Of a DNA stretch of 64,000 nt, positions 1 through 7,379 are shown in pieces. The stretch is from assembly GCF_044465595.1 (NCBI RefSeq), contig NZ_JBITLV010000006.1, positions 248,001 through 312,000 on the forward strand, written 5' to 3'. Made by a program: the position numbers and the translations under genes. The notes beneath the pieces are model-generated. The model ran no database searches. It was given only the letters and a program-made list of their open reading frames with translations, and was not told where the DNA came from. Every line of letters begins with the position of its first letter. Within the stretch, counting starts at the first letter, position 1. This DNA is from Spongisporangium articulatum (GTDB taxonomy: Bacteria > Actinomycetota > Actinomycetes > Actinomycetales > Kineosporiaceae).

Positions 1-936
1 GTCAACGCGGTCTTCCACCTCGACGCCAACCGGTCGGTGATCGACGTCTACAACGTGGGCTGGAAGGCGTACCTGCAGGCCCGCGAGACCGACGAGAAGC
101 GCCGCCACCGGGAGCGGGCCAACACGGAGAAGAAGGCCGCCGTGCTGCTGCAGCAGGCGGACAAGATGCGGGCCAAGGCCACCAAGGCGGTCGCCGCCCA
201 GAACATGATCAAACGGGCCGAGAAGATGCTCGGCGGCCTCGAGGAGACCCGGCAGGCCGACAAGGTGGCCAAGCTGCGGTTCCCGTCCCCGGCCCCCTGC
301 GGGCGCACCCCGCTGATGGCCTCGGGGCTGAGCAAGTCGTACGGCAGCCTGGAGATCTTCACCGACGTCGACCTGGCCATCGACAAGGGCTCACGGGTCG
401 TCGTCCTGGGCCTCAACGGCGCGGGCAAGACGACCCTGCTGCGCATCCTGGGCAGCGTCGAGAAGCCCGACACCGGTCAGATCGAGGCCGGGCACGGCCT
501 GCGGATCGGGTACTACGCCCAGGAGCACGAGACGCTCGAGGTCGACCGCACGGTGCTGGAGAACATGCGCTCGGCGGCCCCGGACCTGCAGGACGCGCAG
601 GTCCGCACGGTGCTGGGGTCGTTCCTGTTCCAGGGGGACGACGTGCACAAGCCGGCCGGTGTGCTGTCCGGTGGGGAGAAGACCCGGCTGGCGCTGGCCA
701 CCCTGGTCGTCTCCGGAGCCAACGTGCTCCTCCTGGACGAGCCGACGAACAACCTCGACCCCGCCTCCCGGGCCGAGGTCCTCGACGCCCTGCGCCGCTA
801 CGAGGGGGCCGTCGTCCTCGTCACCCACGACGAGGGGGCGGTCGAGGCCCTCAACCCCGAGCGGGTCGTGCTGTTGCCCGACGGCGCCGAGGATCTCTGG
901 AATTCGGACTATCTGGACCTGGTCTCCCTCGCCTGA
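1..936 (+). CDS. ABC-F family ATPase, C-terminal part (5' end outside window)
   Basis: The frame is open from base 1, so only the last 311 residues of a longer protein are visible. Residues about 15-85 are a Lys/Arg/Gln-rich helical stretch, like the linker between the two ABC domains of ABC-F proteins. A complete second ABC domain follows: Walker A GLNGAGKTT (137-145), signature LSGGEKTR (222-229) and Walker B VLLLDEPTNNLD (about 242-253). No membrane segment is present. ABC-F proteins are cytosolic ATPases that act on the ribosome as translation or antibiotic-protection factors; which subtype this is cannot be told from the half seen. A short GC hairpin followed by TTTT lies downstream. Confidence 0.9.
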   Translation, partial: VNAVFHLDANRSVIDVYNVGWKAYLQARETDEKRRHRERANTEKKAAVLLQQADKMRAKATKAVAAQNMIKRAEKMLGGLEETRQADKVAKLRFPSPAPCGRTPLMASGLSKSYGSLEIFTDVDLAIDKGSRVVVLGLNGAGKTTLLRILGSVEKPDTGQIEAGHGLRIGYYAQEHETLEVDRTVLENMRSAAPDLQDAQVRTVLGSFLFQGDDVHKPAGVLSGGEKTRLALATLVVSGANVLLLDEPTNNLDPASRAEVLDALRRYEGAVVLVTHDEGAVEALNPERVVLLPDGAEDLWNSDYLDLVSLA

Positions 937-982
937 GAACCGCTCCGGCGCAAAGATTCGGGCGCTACCCGGCGTCACGGAC

Positions 983-997
983 CCCCGCGGGGCTTTT
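983..997 (+). terminator. short intrinsic terminator after the ABC-F gene
   Basis: A perfect 10-bp GC palindrome (CCCCGCGGGG, 983-992) is followed by CTTTT. It lies 47 bases after the ABC-F stop and before the next gene. The stem is short, so termination efficiency is uncertain. Confidence 0.5.
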
Positions 998-1066
998 CAA
1001 GATGCCGACCCGTGATCTGTTGACCACCATGAAGGTCATCTAGCCGTTCTCGGAAGAGGAGGATTC

Positions 1067-1288
1067 GTGGCCGAGACCGTCAAGAAAGGCGTCAGGATCA
1101 CGGGCACCGACCGCTCGAAGCTCGCCGGAGAGCTCAAGAAGAAGTACACCCAAGGGGCCAGCATCCGGGCGCTGGCGGAGGAGACCGGCCGCTCGTACGG
1201 CTTCGTGCACCGCATCCTGACGGAGAACGACGTGGCCCTGCGCGGGCGCGGCGGTGCGACCCGGGGCAAGGCGAAGGCGGGCCGCTGA
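1067..1288 (+). CDS. small helix-turn-helix protein (73 aa)
   Basis: GTG start with an AGGAGG Shine-Dalgarno 4 nt upstream (1057-1062). The protein is basic; the centre (SIRALAEETGRSYGFVHRIL, about residues 32-51) reads as a helix-turn-helix of the transposase/Sigma-type 'R-ALA-E-GRSYG-V--ll' form, followed by an Arg/Gly/Lys tail. Proteins of this size and sequence are common in actinomycetes as conserved DNA-binding proteins of unknown target, often beside the ABC-F gene. There is no sensor domain, so it is likely a constitutive DNA-binding or nucleoid-type factor. The function is inferred only from the HTH. Confidence 0.85.
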   Translation: MAETVKKGVRITGTDRSKLAGELKKKYTQGASIRALAEETGRSYGFVHRILTENDVALRGRGGATRGKAKAGR

Positions 1289-1291
1289 AAC

Positions 1292-1311
1292 ACTCCTGAG
1301 GGCTCCCAGGA
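1292..1311 (+). terminator. hairpin after the HTH gene
   Basis: CTCCTG and CAGGAG arms (6 bp) enclose an 8-base loop just after the stop codon at 1288. There is no T tract. This is a weak candidate terminator. Confidence 0.35.
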
Positions 1312-1410
1312 GCCGGCGCGAGAGGCCGGCGAAGACTCCGGGCGCCCGTCCACCGGCACCACCTGGTAGGACGGACGTCGGGAAGCTTCGCCGGCGTCCG
1401 CGTGTTTGGA

Positions 1411-1424
1411 GTCCCTCGAGGGAC
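1411..1424. promoter_or_regulatory. 14-bp perfect palindrome before the ABC exporter
   Basis: GTCCCTCGAGGGAC is perfectly symmetric and ends 6 bases before the Shine-Dalgarno (AGGAGGGG, 1430 onward) of the ABC exporter. Its position would suit a repressor site or an mRNA hairpin next to the ribosome site. No regulator is encoded next to it except the 73-aa HTH protein. Confidence 0.35.
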
Positions 1425-1446
1425 CGATCAGGAGGGGCTCGACAGA

Positions 1447-3360
1447 ATGCAGCCAGGTGGTGGCATGGCGGGGTGGCAGATCATGCGCTCCTACCGCCGT
1501 GACGAGGACGTGAAGGACCAGAAGCTCGCCCCGGGTACCCGCCGGCGGATCCTGGGCTTCGCCCGCCCCTACCGCACCCGGATCGCGGTCTTCCTCGCCC
1601 TCGTCGTCTTCGACGCCTTCCTGACCGTCGCCTCGCCGCTGCTGCTCAAGCGCATCGTCGACGACGGGGTGATCCCGAAGGACCGGGGCGTGGTCGTGGG
1701 GCTGGCCCTGGTCGTGGCCGCCGTGGCCGTCGTCGACGTGGCCGCCGGGCTCGTGCAGCGCTACCAGTCGGCGCGGATCGGCGAGGGGCTGATCTACGAC
1801 CTGCGCACCCGGGTGTTCGGGCACGTGCTCCGCCAGCCGGTCGCCTTCTTCACCCGGACCCAGACGGGGGCGCTCGTGTCCCGGCTGAACAACGACGTGA
1901 TCGGCGCCCAGCAGGCCTTCACCTCGACGCTGTCGAGCGTGGTCTCGAACGTGGTCTCGCTGATCCTGGTGGCCGGGGCGATGTTCTACCTGTCCTGGCC
2001 GATCACTCTGGGGGCGCTCCTGCTGCTGCCGCTGTTCCTGCTGCCCGCCCGCCGGATGGGACGCCGCCTGCAGGGGCTGGCCCGGCAGCAGATGCAGGTG
2101 CAGGCCGACATGGGCTCGCGGATGACCGAGCGGTTCAACGTCGCGGGCGCCATGCTGGTGAAGCTGTTCGGGCGACCGGCCCAGGAGGACGCCGAGTTCG
2201 GCGAGCGGGCCGGGCAGGTCCGGGACATCGGCGTCCGGATCTCCATGAGCAACTACTTCTTCTTCTCCGGGCTCACCCTGGTCGCGTCGCTGGCCACGGC
2301 CCTGGTGTACGGGGTCGGCGGCCTCCTGGCCATCGATCAGTCCCTGACCGTGGGCACCCTGCTCGCCCTGGCCGCGCTGCTGGGCCGGCTGTACGGGCCG
2401 CTGACCGGGCTGTCGAACGTCCGGGTCGACATCATGACCGCCCTGGTCAGCTTCGAGCGGGTCTTCGAGGTGCTGGACCTGCCGGCCCTGATCCAGGAGA
2501 AGCCGGACGCGAAACCCGTTCCCGCGGGCGCGGTCTCGGTCGAGCTGGACGACGTGCGGTTCCGTTATCCGTCGGCGGACGAGGTGTCGCTCGCGTCGCT
2601 GGAGACGGTCGCGGTGGCCGATCGGCGGGCCGGTGGCGAGGTGCTGCACGGCGTCTCGTTGCGGGTCGAACCGGGCCAGCTGGTCGCGCTCGTCGGGCCC
2701 AGCGGGGCCGGCAAGTCGACGATCGCCGCGCTCGTGTCGCGGTTGTACGACCCGACGTCCGGGGCCGTGCGGGTCGGCGGCCTGGACCTGCGCGACGCGC
2801 AGCTGCAGTCGTTGCACGACACGGTCGGCGTGGTGACCCAGGAGGCGCACCTGTTCCACGACACCGTGCGCGCCAACCTGCTCTACGCCCGACCCGAGGC
2901 CACCGACGACGACCTGCGCGAGGCCCTGCGCTCGGCCCAGATCTGGGACCTGATCGCCTCCCTGCCCGAGGGGCTGGACACCGTCGTCGGCGACCGGGGG
3001 CACCGGCTGTCGGGCGGCGAGAAGCAGCGCATCGCCCTGGCCCGGCTGCTGCTGAAGGCGCCCCGGATCGTCGTCCTGGACGAGGCCACGGCGCACCTCG
3101 ACTCCGAGTCCGAGGCGGCCGTCCAGCGCGCCCTGGAGCACACCCTGGCCGGCCGGACGGCGTTGGTGATCGCCCACCGGCTGTCGACCGTGCGCGCCGC
3201 CGACGCCATCGCGGTCGTGGACGGCGGCCGGATCGTCGAGCACGGCACGCACGCCGAACTGATGGCCCGCGGCGGCCTCTACGCCGACCTCTACCACACC
3301 CAGTTCGCCGACCAGGACTCGTCGGTGATCAAGGAAACTTCTACTGCCCGCTCGGCGTGA
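1447..3360 (+). CDS. ABC exporter, fused membrane and ATPase domains
   Basis: The start ATG 1447 is chosen because AGGAGGGG lies about 10 nt upstream; an in-frame start at 1402 has no such site. The protein has 637 aa. Residues about 35-330 form the six-helix ABC exporter membrane domain (type IV fold). The ATPase domain has Walker A GPSGAGKST (about 417), signature LSGGEKQR (about 521) and Walker B IVVLDEATAHLD (about 542). Between the first strand (VRFRYP) and VLHGVSL there is an insert of about 25 residues rich in Ser, Glu and Ala, as in a conserved actinobacterial subfamily. It probably works as a homodimer, exporting an unknown lipid, drug or peptide. Its last codons lie inside one arm of a long inverted repeat (3325-3406). 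Confidence 0.9.
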   Translation: MQPGGGMAGWQIMRSYRRDEDVKDQKLAPGTRRRILGFARPYRTRIAVFLALVVFDAFLTVASPLLLKRIVDDGVIPKDRGVVVGLALVVAAVAVVDVAAGLVQRYQSARIGEGLIYDLRTRVFGHVLRQPVAFFTRTQTGALVSRLNNDVIGAQQAFTSTLSSVVSNVVSLILVAGAMFYLSWPITLGALLLLPLFLLPARRMGRRLQGLARQQMQVQADMGSRMTERFNVAGAMLVKLFGRPAQEDAEFGERAGQVRDIGVRISMSNYFFFSGLTLVASLATALVYGVGGLLAIDQSLTVGTLLALAALLGRLYGPLTGLSNVRVDIMTALVSFERVFEVLDLPALIQEKPDAKPVPAGAVSVELDDVRFRYPSADEVSLASLETVAVADRRAGGEVLHGVSLRVEPGQLVALVGPSGAGKSTIAALVSRLYDPTSGAVRVGGLDLRDAQLQSLHDTVGVVTQEAHLFHDTVRANLLYARPEATDDDLREALRSAQIWDLIASLPEGLDTVVGDRGHRLSGGEKQRIALARLLLKAPRIVVLDEATAHLDSESEAAVQRALEHTLAGRTALVIAHRLSTVRAADAIAVVDGGRIVEHGTHAELMARGGLYADLYHTQFADQDSSVIKETSTARSA

Positions 3361-3406
3361 TTCCGACGCTTCGTGCATCGGTGGCAGTAGAAATTTCCAT
3401 GATCAC
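3325..3406. terminator. long inverted repeat between convergent genes
   Basis: Arms 3325-3348 and 3383-3406 match at 22 of 24 positions around a 34-base loop; both arms start with GTGATCA and end with CTACTGCC. The left arm encodes the last residues of the ABC exporter and the right arm ends 3 bases before the stop codon of the opposing SDR gene. It is placed as a bidirectional terminator and resembles the hairpin at 31462-31516. Confidence 0.7.
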
Positions 3407-3409
3407 GGA

Positions 3410-4174
3410 CTAGAGGGACGAGGCAGCTCCGCCGTCGACGGTGATCGTGGTGCCGTTGACGTAGGACGCGGCGGGCGAGAGCAGGAACACCGCGGGCCGG
3501 GCCAGTTCGTACGGTTCGCCGTAACGGCCCAGGGGAGTGCGGTTCTCGTACGCCCGGCGGCGCCCGTCGGGATCGCCCGACGCCGCGTCGAGCTCGCGCA
3601 CCCGCTCGGTCTCGATCCGGCCGGGCAGCACGCCGTTGACCCGGACGTTGCGCGGGCCGAGCTCGGCGGCCATCGTCTTGCCGGCCATCGCCAGTCCGGG
3701 CCGCAGCCCGTTGGACAGGGCCAACCCCGGGATCGGTTCGCGTACCGAGCTGGACAGCATCAGGACGATCGAACCCCCTTCGCGGGAGCAGAGTTTCGCG
3801 ATCGTGCGCGCCATCCGCAACGGACCCAGGAAGGTGGTCTCGAAGGCCACCCGCCAGGCGCCGTCGTCCAGGTCCATCAGCTCACCCGACGGCGGGCCGC
3901 CCACGTTGACGATGCCACCGTCGAGCCGGCCGTAGCGCGCGATGGCGGCGGCGGCCAGGCAGGTCTCGATCCCGGCCTCGGACAGGTCACCCGACACGGC
4001 CAGCGCCCGGTCGGGGCCGCCGAGCTGCTTGGCCAGCGCGTCGAGCGGTTCGTCGTCCCGCGCACACAGCACGAGTCGCGCGCCCTCGTCGGCCAGGACC
4101 TCCGCACACGCCCGGCCCAGGCCACGCGAAGCCCCCGTCACGATGTACACGCGGTCGCTGAGCCCGAGGTCCAT
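3410..4174 (-). CDS. short-chain dehydrogenase/reductase family protein with atypical active site
   Basis: 254 aa from ATG 4174 (an in-frame ATG 9 bases upstream is an alternative; no strong ribosome site decides). The dinucleotide motif TGASRGLG is at 13-20, NVGG replaces the usual NNAG at about 90, and SSS is at 141-143. The normal Y-x3-K catalytic pair is not intact: Lys166 is present in LAMAGKTMAAELG, but the residue four before it is Ala162. The C-terminal VDGGA is normal. The sequence belongs to the SDR group with an SNGLRPGLA signature seen in actinobacteria. It could be a reductase using another acid or a non-catalytic binder. It converges on the ABC exporter. Confidence 0.85.
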   Translation of the reverse strand: MDLGLSDRVYIVTGASRGLGRACAEVLADEGARLVLCARDDEPLDALAKQLGGPDRALAVSGDLSEAGIETCLAAAAIARYGRLDGGIVNVGGPPSGELMDLDDGAWRVAFETTFLGPLRMARTIAKLCSREGGSIVLMLSSSVREPIPGLALSNGLRPGLAMAGKTMAAELGPRNVRVNGVLPGRIETERVRELDAASGDPDGRRRAYENRTPLGRYGEPYELARPAVFLLSPAASYVNGTTITVDGGAASSL

Positions 4175-4287
4175 ACACCCCATCCCGTCAGACAACGTCG
4201 AATGAATCGCCATCGACGGCACATACGTACCGTCATTGAGCCATCACTCTACGACGTTGGCTGTGAAGAACGCGCGAGGAACGCCCT

Positions 4288-5145
4288 CTATTGGTCGAGC
4301 CGCCGTACTTCGCGCACCATCGCCACGCCGAACAGCACGTACGCGGCCGCTGCGAACGCCCACCACTGGAAGGCGTAGGCGAGGTTGATGCCGATCCCGA
4401 AGTCGGGCGGGTCGGCCGGCGCCGGCGTGTCGGGCGCCGCGGGCGTCTCGGCGACCAACTGCCCGTAGGCCTGCACCACCCGACCGCCGGCCGTCCCGGA
4501 GCCCGTCAGCGCCCGCACGTCGATCCGGGTCACCTGGCCGTTCGCAGCCCGCTCGGCGCCGACCTCCGACGGGCGCAACCGCGCGACCACGGTGACCTGA
4601 CCACCGGGGACCGCGGGGACGACGGCCGGCCGGGTCACGTCGGAACCGGCCGGGACCCAGCCGCGGTCGACCAGCAGCACGAGCCCGTCGTCCGAACGGA
4701 TCGGCACGACCACGTCGAAACCGGCCTGCCCGTCGCGCGGCTTGTTCCGGACCAGCACCTGGGCGTCGGCGACGTAGCTGCCGGTGACGCGCACCGGCCG
4801 CCACTGCAGGTGGGCGGGCAGGCTCGTGGTGAGCCGGCCGTCGACCTGGGCGTCGAGAGCCGCCAGGTCGACGGGGGCGGCGTCGTAGTTGTGCGCCACC
4901 AGGTTCTTGCGGGCCTCCCGGAACTCGTGCCGGTGGAACTGCCACCGGCCGAGGAACACGAACAGGACGGACAGCAGGACGACGCCGAACAGGGCCAGCA
5001 GCCAGCGCCGGTCGCGCAGGAGACCCAGGGCGCCGCGCACCTCGGCCCGGGTCGGCCACCGCTCGCGCCCTGCGGCGAGCCGTTCGGCCATCGTGCGCGA
5101 CGGCGCGCCGTACCGCTCCTGCGGCCGCTGCACCTGCTGACTCAT
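4288..5145 (-). CDS. SURF1 family cytochrome oxidase assembly protein
   Basis: 285 aa with two membrane helices, one near residues 48-68 followed by the family hallmark LGRWQFHRHEFR, the other near the C-terminus containing YAFQWWAFA. The central part is extracytoplasmic. SURF1 proteins help insert haem a into cytochrome c oxidase. The ATG at 5145 overlaps the stop of the upstream 92-aa gene (5142-5144), so the two are translationally coupled. Confidence 0.93.
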   Translation of the reverse strand: MSQQVQRPQERYGAPSRTMAERLAAGRERWPTRAEVRGALGLLRDRRWLLALFGVVLLSVLFVFLGRWQFHRHEFREARKNLVAHNYDAAPVDLAALDAQVDGRLTTSLPAHLQWRPVRVTGSYVADAQVLVRNKPRDGQAGFDVVVPIRSDDGLVLLVDRGWVPAGSDVTRPAVVPAVPGGQVTVVARLRPSEVGAERAANGQVTRIDVRALTGSGTAGGRVVQAYGQLVAETPAAPDTPAPADPPDFGIGINLAYAFQWWAFAAAAYVLFGVAMVREVRRLDQ

Positions 5146-5420
5146 GCGTCCTCCACCGGGACGACATCCTTCAGGAAACCGCGCAGGCTCAGGAACGCAC
5201 CCAGCGATTCACGGTGCTCGTCGCAGGCGGTCCAGACCTTCCGGCGCTCCGGCGGGTGCAGTTTCGGGTTGTTCCAGCGCAGCGCCCAGCGGGCCGGCGC
5301 CCGGCAGCCGCGGGCGCTGCAGACCACCTCTCGAGGGCCCTGACCAGGGCTGTCGTCAACCGCTTGATCCCGAGCGCCGTCAACCGCTTGATCGAGAGGG
5401 TCCGGCGGGGCGGGAGGCAT
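5142..5420 (-). CDS. conserved actinobacterial protein with Cys/His motif (92 aa)
   Basis: The conserved part is VCSARGCRAPARWALRWNNP followed by ACDEHRE, a CxxxxC ... CxxH pattern that could bind zinc. Proteins of this type often precede SURF1 in actinobacteria, and here the stop overlaps the SURF1 start by 4 bp, so a role linked to respiratory assembly is a reasonable inference. The N-terminus contains an 8-residue duplication (DQAVDGAR / DQAVDDSP) from a 24-bp direct repeat, which makes this start region variable. No strong Shine-Dalgarno is visible. Confidence 0.75.
   Translation of the reverse strand: MPPAPPDPLDQAVDGARDQAVDDSPGQGPREVVCSARGCRAPARWALRWNNPKLHPPERRKVWTACDEHRESLGAFLSLRGFLKDVVPVEDA
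5354..5393. repeat. direct repeat, 16 bp exact, 24-bp period
   Basis: CGTCAACCGCTTGATC occurs at 5354-5369 and 5378-5393. It lies in the N-terminal codons of the 92-aa gene and adds 8 residues without changing frame, consistent with slippage or a small duplication. Confidence 0.9.
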
Positions 5421-5435
5421 GTCGGCAGTGTCGCA

Positions 5436-5479
5436 AAAGGCGGACGCCGGGCGGCCACGGGGGATGCCGCCCGGCGTCC
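5436..5479 (-). terminator. intrinsic terminator after the DUF3099 gene
   Basis: Read on the minus strand, a perfect 14-bp GC stem (5466-5479 with 5442-5455, 10-base loop) is followed two bases later by TTTT (5436-5439). It sits between the DUF3099 stop (5556) and the start of the 92-aa gene (5420), so it separates the two transcription units. Confidence 0.85.
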
Positions 5480-5555
5480 TGAGGCGCGCCCCGACGGGGG
5501 ATGCAGAGCGCGCCGAATCAGTATTGCACGCTCCTGTGTCACATTGATTGTTCAG

Positions 5556-5921
5556 TTAACCGGTCCGTTCGGGGGAGCCATTACTCGTCCATTCTGCCGA
5601 TTGCCGGATGGTCCGGTCAGGCGCGGAGGACTCGGCGTCTCGGGGGAGGGCGATGAGCGGCGACTCGGTGACCTGGACGTTGTTGCGGCGCCCCGAGCCG
5701 ACCGCATTGGCCATCACGACGGCGACGTAGGGGAGGAACACGGCCCCGGTGGCGAACACCCAGCGGGCCGGGCCCGGCACGACCACGGCCAGGACGACGC
5801 ACACGGTCCGGATCGCCATCGCGATCAGGTACCGCTTGATCCGCGCGCCCTGGTCCTCGGACCGGGCGGGCCGGGCCGTCGTGATGCTCTGCACCGGCTG
5901 GGGACGGGAGTGCGGATCCAC
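5556..5921 (-). CDS. DUF3099 membrane protein
   Basis: 121 aa from GTG 5921. The family pattern is clear: ITTARPARSEDQ near residue 13, then a basic stretch and two hydrophobic helices (about 31-50 and 56-73) ending in PYVAVVMANAVG. DUF3099 proteins are small actinobacterial membrane proteins of unknown role. A TACCGT -10 element (5928-5933, minus strand) lies 6 nt before the GTG and there is no Shine-Dalgarno, which suggests a leaderless mRNA. Confidence 0.85.
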   Translation of the reverse strand: MDPHSRPQPVQSITTARPARSEDQGARIKRYLIAMAIRTVCVVLAVVVPGPARWVFATGAVFLPYVAVVMANAVGSGRRNNVQVTESPLIALPRDAESSAPDRTIRQSAEWTSNGSPERTG

Positions 5922-5966
5922 GGGTTCACGGTACGCCTGTGCGCGCCGATCGCTGAGCGGGCCGGC

Positions 5967-7379
5967 TCAAGACGCCTCGGACACGCTCGACATGTTCATC
6001 CCGCGCACCAGCAGGGCCGGCATCCGCGCCCGCGTGAACCAGTCCGACCACTCACGCGGCAGGCACAGCTCCGGCGCCCCCACGGCCGCCACCCGGGACA
6101 GCGCGTCGACGGGACTCTCGTTGAACCGGAAGTTGCTCGTCGCGCCGACCACCTCGCCGCCGCGCACGACGTACACACCGTCTCGGGTCAGCCCGGTGAG
6201 CAGCAGCGTCTGCGGGTCGACCTCTCGGATGTACCAGAGGCAGGTCAGCAGCAACCCGTCCCCGAGCCCGGCGGCCAGGTCGACCGCCGTCCCCGTGCCC
6301 TCGGGGGCCGACAGGCTGAGGTTGCCGACGGCCCCGGCGCGCGGGACGCCGGTCAGTGCCTCCGTGTGCCGGGTCCCGGCCAGCGCCGTGAGACGGCCGC
6401 CGTCCAGCCAGTGGACGGCCGGTGTGGGCAGGCCGTTGTCGAAGACCGAGGCGGTCGGGGACGACGCCCGCGCGATCACGCGGTCCGCACACCCGAGCGC
6501 GGGGTCGGCCGGGTCGCTGCGCAGGCTCAGGGGGACGTCGGTCAGCGGCTCGCCGAGCCGGGTGCGGCCGGGCGGGCCGCCGGGGGCGGAGTACACGCTG
6601 CGGCCCTCCGCCGCCGAGCGCGCGTCGGCGGACCAGTAGGCGTAGACCATCAGGTCGGCGACCGCCGAAGGCGGCAGCACGGTGTCGTATCGGCCGGGGG
6701 GCAACGCGATCCGGTTCGCCTGCCAGGCCAACCCCTGGCTGATCTCGGCGTCGAGCGCGGGCACGTCGACGTCGGTGAAGTCGCGGGTGCCGCGCCCGGC
6801 CCAGGCCGACCGGGACCGGTTCTCGGACTTGCCGTTCAGCTCGATCATGCCGACCGGTTCGACCACCCGGTAGCGCAGCCCGCCGCTCGTGCCGAGCCAG
6901 CTGGTGCTCAGCTCGTGCCGGGCGAACCCGAAGCTCTCCCGCCCCGGGGTGGCCCGGTCCCGGGCGAACAGCTCACCCAGCGCCCCGGCCACGTCGGCCA
7001 GCGTCGCCGGCCCGGTCTCCTCGGCCGGATCGTCCCAGCCGGGCAGCACGTCACCGGAGACCAGCTCCGCCGCGTCCTCCGCGGGCGCCCCCGTGCGGGC
7101 CACCCCGGCGGCGTCGGCGACCAGGGCCCGCACGGCGGTGACGTCCGTGGCCGGGCGGGTCAGGACACCGGCCGCCGTACCGCCCTCGACGGGGGTGGTG
7201 ACGACCGCGGTGACGGTTCGGGACCGGGTGAACCCGTTCGTGGTCAGGCCGGACAGCGCCCAGCGCAGGTTGACCTGCCACGACTCCTCGACGATGACGA
7301 CCGCCCCGAAGGGTCCGCCGGCCAGGGACCGCGCGGCCTCCAGGCCCGCCTCGACGAGGACCTGCGGATCGTCGCTCAC
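5967..7379 (-). CDS. TldE/PmbA-like subunit of the TldD/TldE peptidase
   Basis: 470 aa from GTG 7379, which overlaps the tldD stop by 4 bp (GTGA); the open frame extends much further upstream but only as a shadow of tldD. The C-terminal half (GARDFTDVDVPAL-type, ISQGLAWQANR, RYDTVLPPSAVADL, LLTGLTRDGVYVVRGGEVVGATSNFRFNES pattern) matches the PmbA/TldD family C-terminal barrel. No HExxxH motif is present, as expected for the non-catalytic TldE partner. The TldD/TldE heterodimer is a metalloprotease that degrades unfolded or modified small peptides and matures some RiPPs. Confidence 0.9.
   Translation of the reverse strand: MSDDPQVLVEAGLEAARSLAGGPFGAVVIVEESWQVNLRWALSGLTTNGFTRSRTVTAVVTTPVEGGTAAGVLTRPATDVTAVRALVADAAGVARTGAPAEDAAELVSGDVLPGWDDPAEETGPATLADVAGALGELFARDRATPGRESFGFARHELSTSWLGTSGGLRYRVVEPVGMIELNGKSENRSRSAWAGRGTRDFTDVDVPALDAEISQGLAWQANRIALPPGRYDTVLPPSAVADLMVYAYWSADARSAAEGRSVYSAPGGPPGRTRLGEPLTDVPLSLRSDPADPALGCADRVIARASSPTASVFDNGLPTPAVHWLDGGRLTALAGTRHTEALTGVPRAGAVGNLSLSAPEGTGTAVDLAAGLGDGLLLTCLWYIREVDPQTLLLTGLTRDGVYVVRGGEVVGATSNFRFNESPVDALSRVAAVGAPELCLPREWSDWFTRARMPALLVRGMNMSSVSEAS

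Noticed and set aside
1036..3378. 780-codon open frame on the minus strand, antisense to the ABC exporter
   Set aside because: It is a shadow of a GC-rich gene: composition is Arg/Gly/Gln/His-rich with no domain, while the plus-strand frame has full ABC motifs.
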